Position numbers and translations under genes: made by a program
Source: JBHIDQ01 sp046760155
GTDB taxonomy: Bacteria > Chloroflexota > Dehalococcoidia > Dehalococcoidales > RBG-16-60-22
DNA length: 15,677 nt
Assembly: GCA_046760155.1 (NCBI GenBank)
Contig: JBHIDQ010000031.1
Coordinates: forward strand, 1-15,677
Direction of reading: 5' to 3'
The notes under the pieces: generated by a model
What the model saw: only the letters and a program-made list of their open reading frames with translations
Databases searched by the model: none
What the model was told of the DNA's origin: nothing
Shown here: positions 14,623 to 15,677 of the stretch, in pieces
How positions within the stretch are numbered: position 1 is the stretch's first letter
How the letters are laid out: every line of letters begins with the position of its first letter

Positions 14623-15109
14623 GGAGGTAAATTATTTTGGCCATAGCTTTACCACTTTCGGTAAGCAATACTCTATCAATGATGTCGGCTAGTTTCTTCT
14701 TGTCCTGAATATCGTACTCGTCCCTTAAGTTTACCAGCCAGTCGGCGTCATAAAGTATTTTGAAGTTCTGAGTATTTATCCTTCCTGGGCTGTGATGGTG
14801 GGCGATGATCTCACAGATTTCTTCGATTTGCCTTCGCTCAAATCCCAATCTGACTAGGATTTGCTGGGCAATAGGTGGTCCCTCTTTCTCCTGATATTTG
14901 CCGCTGGTACTGCCATACTTCTTTTCTGCTTGATGAATCCCAATGTCGTGAAGAATAGATGCCCCGATGACTATTGGATAGTCTCCGCCCTCCTGTTGCA
15001 ATAACTCCTCGGCGTATTCCGTCACCCGGTGGGCGTGGTTGATTCTCTTTACATCTCCTTTGAAGTAGGCTTCCATCGCTCTTATCAGCGCAGCTTTAGT
15101 GGCATTCAT
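14609..15109 (-). CDS. HD-domain phosphohydrolase family protein
   Basis: A 166-residue single HD domain, the metal-dependent phosphohydrolase fold that acts on nucleotides or phosphorylated metabolites. The metal-binding residues are visible: a His in INHAHRVTEYA (25 or 27), the HD pair His54-Asp55 in ASILHDIG, a histidine run AHHHS (104-106), and Asp121/Asp123 in LYDADWL. The pattern is close to small HD proteins of the YqeK/Cas3-like single-domain type; the substrate cannot be assigned. GAGAGG lies just before the ATG. The gene begins 14 bases after the YgbA-type gene, so the two are very probably co-transcribed. Confidence 0.88.
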   Translation of the reverse strand: MNATKAALIRAMEAYFKGDVKRINHAHRVTEYAEELLQQEGGDYPIVIGASILHDIGIHQAEKKYGSTSGKYQEKEGPPIAQQILVRLGFERRQIEEICEIIAHHHSPGRINTQNFKILYDADWLVNLRDEYDIQDKKKLADIIDRVLLTESGKAMAKIIYLRDRN

Positions 15110-15123
15110 TCCCTCTCTTGACC

Positions 15124-15498
15124 TTAAAAAAGATAATGAATCATCAAATCCAAGCGGCCGTGTTTCACCAGGTACAAACCAGAAAATCTCATTACTTCTC
15201 GAATCCTCTCCTGGTAACCTGGTGCATAGCAGTGGGTTTCACATTTCTTGCACATTGGCTTGGGGTTATAGGGGCACAGCAGCAGCTTGGCCATGCCGTG
15301 GTTTAATAGTTTCTGGCAATCTTGGCATAGCACTATTTCTTTGTCACCTAGGCTATGGTGCAATCTGGTGTCTCTGATAGGAAAGGTACTTTTGGCTTCT
15401 TTTCGGTGATTTTCCCGGCAGAAGACAGAAATAAAATCAGCCAATACCCTTAGGTCTTTACTTTTCTTGCCGTCTAACCGGTCGAATATTTTGGACAT
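15124..15498 (-). CDS. YgbA-type protein, nitrous-oxide-stimulated promoter family
   Basis: A 124-residue cysteine-rich cytoplasmic protein. The arrangement C58-C61 (LCQDCQKLL), C75 in LCPYNPKP, C83-C86 (MCKKC) and C90 in HCYAP, then REVMRFSG and a hydrophobic end, matches the family of E. coli YgbA. That gene responds to nitrogen oxides; the biochemical role is not established. The cysteines could bind a metal or Fe-S cluster. The ATG at 15498 is preferred over the GTG at 15528 because AAAGGA lies upstream of it and the family-like sequence begins there. It stands between a hemerythrin-like gene and an HD gene on the same strand. Confidence 0.8.
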   Translation of the reverse strand: MSKIFDRLDGKKSKDLRVLADFISVFCRENHRKEAKSTFPIRDTRLHHSLGDKEIVLCQDCQKLLNHGMAKLLLCPYNPKPMCKKCETHCYAPGYQERIREVMRFSGLYLVKHGRLDLMIHYLF

Positions 15499-15564
15499 AC
15501 CTTGTCTATCCTTTGGTTGGGTTCTCACCGTATTTTGATAGCCACTTTTTATCGGGACTTCAGG

Positions 15565-15677
15565 TCACCTGTTTATCTGTGGGGTGAAGCAGCAGTAGCC
15601 AATATCTTCAAACTCCTTGAACACTTCGCTCCACTCCTTAGCTTCTAGTGTTTGCAGGGTGGTGGGATAGAGGATAT
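15565..15677 (-). CDS. C-terminal end of a hemerythrin-like (HHE/DUF438-type) protein, cut by window edge
   Basis: Only the last 36 codons are visible, ending in TGA at 15567-15565. They begin ILYPTTLQTL and continue with EW..VFKEFEDIGYCCFTP. This resembles the tail of hemerythrin-type domains and DUF438 proteins, where an (E)xxLYPxALE helix is followed by EIGYxxxxP. If right, the missing part would carry a diiron site that senses or handles O2 or NO. The gap to the YgbA-type gene is 66 bases on the same strand, consistent with one operon. The call rests on a short fragment. Confidence 0.55.
   Translation of the reverse strand, partial: ILYPTTLQTLEAKEWSEVFKEFEDIGYCCFTPQINR

Noticed and set aside
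15561..15571. Palindrome CAGGTCACCTG at the hemerythrin-like gene end
   Set aside because: It overlaps a stop codon, is short, and has no promoter elements placed to make it an operator.

Overview
The window reads as chromosomal DNA from an anaerobic or microaerophilic bacterium of moderate GC content. The best guess is an anaerobic Chloroflexota of the Dehalococcoidia type. That guess rests on gene content (selenium metabolism, ferredoxin-dependent 2-oxoacid oxidoreductase, ferredoxin-fused EtfA with a DUF224 membrane protein, stand-alone LigD phosphoesterase domain, atypical Fe/Mn SOD) and is inference, because no rRNA or other phylogenetic marker is present. I see no IS element, CRISPR array, tRNA or phage gene.

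Left part (1-2856, minus strand): a quaternary-amine osmoprotectant ABC importer in the order binding lipoprotein, long permease, ATPase. It has a clear promoter with a 12-bp palindrome in its spacer. This matches the yehZ-yehY-yehX order, so a second permease is expected beyond the left edge.

Selenium and metal block (2869-4169, minus): selD is itself a selenoprotein gene. Its N-terminus is hidden behind an in-frame UGA (3865-3867) followed by a bSECIS-like hairpin, and a sigma70-type promoter lies upstream. Just upstream is a 47-residue, 10-cysteine metallothionein-like gene.

KOR block (4255-7100, minus): a two-subunit 2-oxoacid:ferredoxin oxidoreductase (fused gamma-alpha chain plus beta chain, ORFs overlapping by 17 bp), preceded by an unrecognised 78-residue two-helix membrane protein.

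Oxidative-stress block (7235-8730, minus): a UspA-type stress protein, an Fe/Mn superoxide dismutase and a cupredoxin lipoprotein in a tight row. A CRP-like palindrome sits at the classic -41.5 position relative to a TATAAT box upstream of uspA.

Right of that divergent region, on the plus strand: a strong long hairpin, a stand-alone LigD-type 3'-phosphoesterase (9035-9484) and a flavodoxin-fold NAD(P)H/FMN reductase (9545-10120). Next is a 283-bp gap that seems to hold a decayed minus-strand gene. Then comes an electron-transfer cluster etfB - ferredoxin-fused etfA - DUF224/HdrD-like membrane Fe-S oxidoreductase (10404-14601). It would pass electrons from acyl-CoA dehydrogenases through ETF to the quinone pool.

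Right end (14609-15677, minus): a hemerythrin-like protein (cut by the edge), a YgbA-type cysteine-rich protein of the nitrous-oxide-stimulated-promoter family, and an HD-domain phosphohydrolase. They form a likely O2/NO-response operon converging on the ETF cluster. Overall the window combines anaerobic electron-transfer machinery with several oxygen, metal and NO defence genes.
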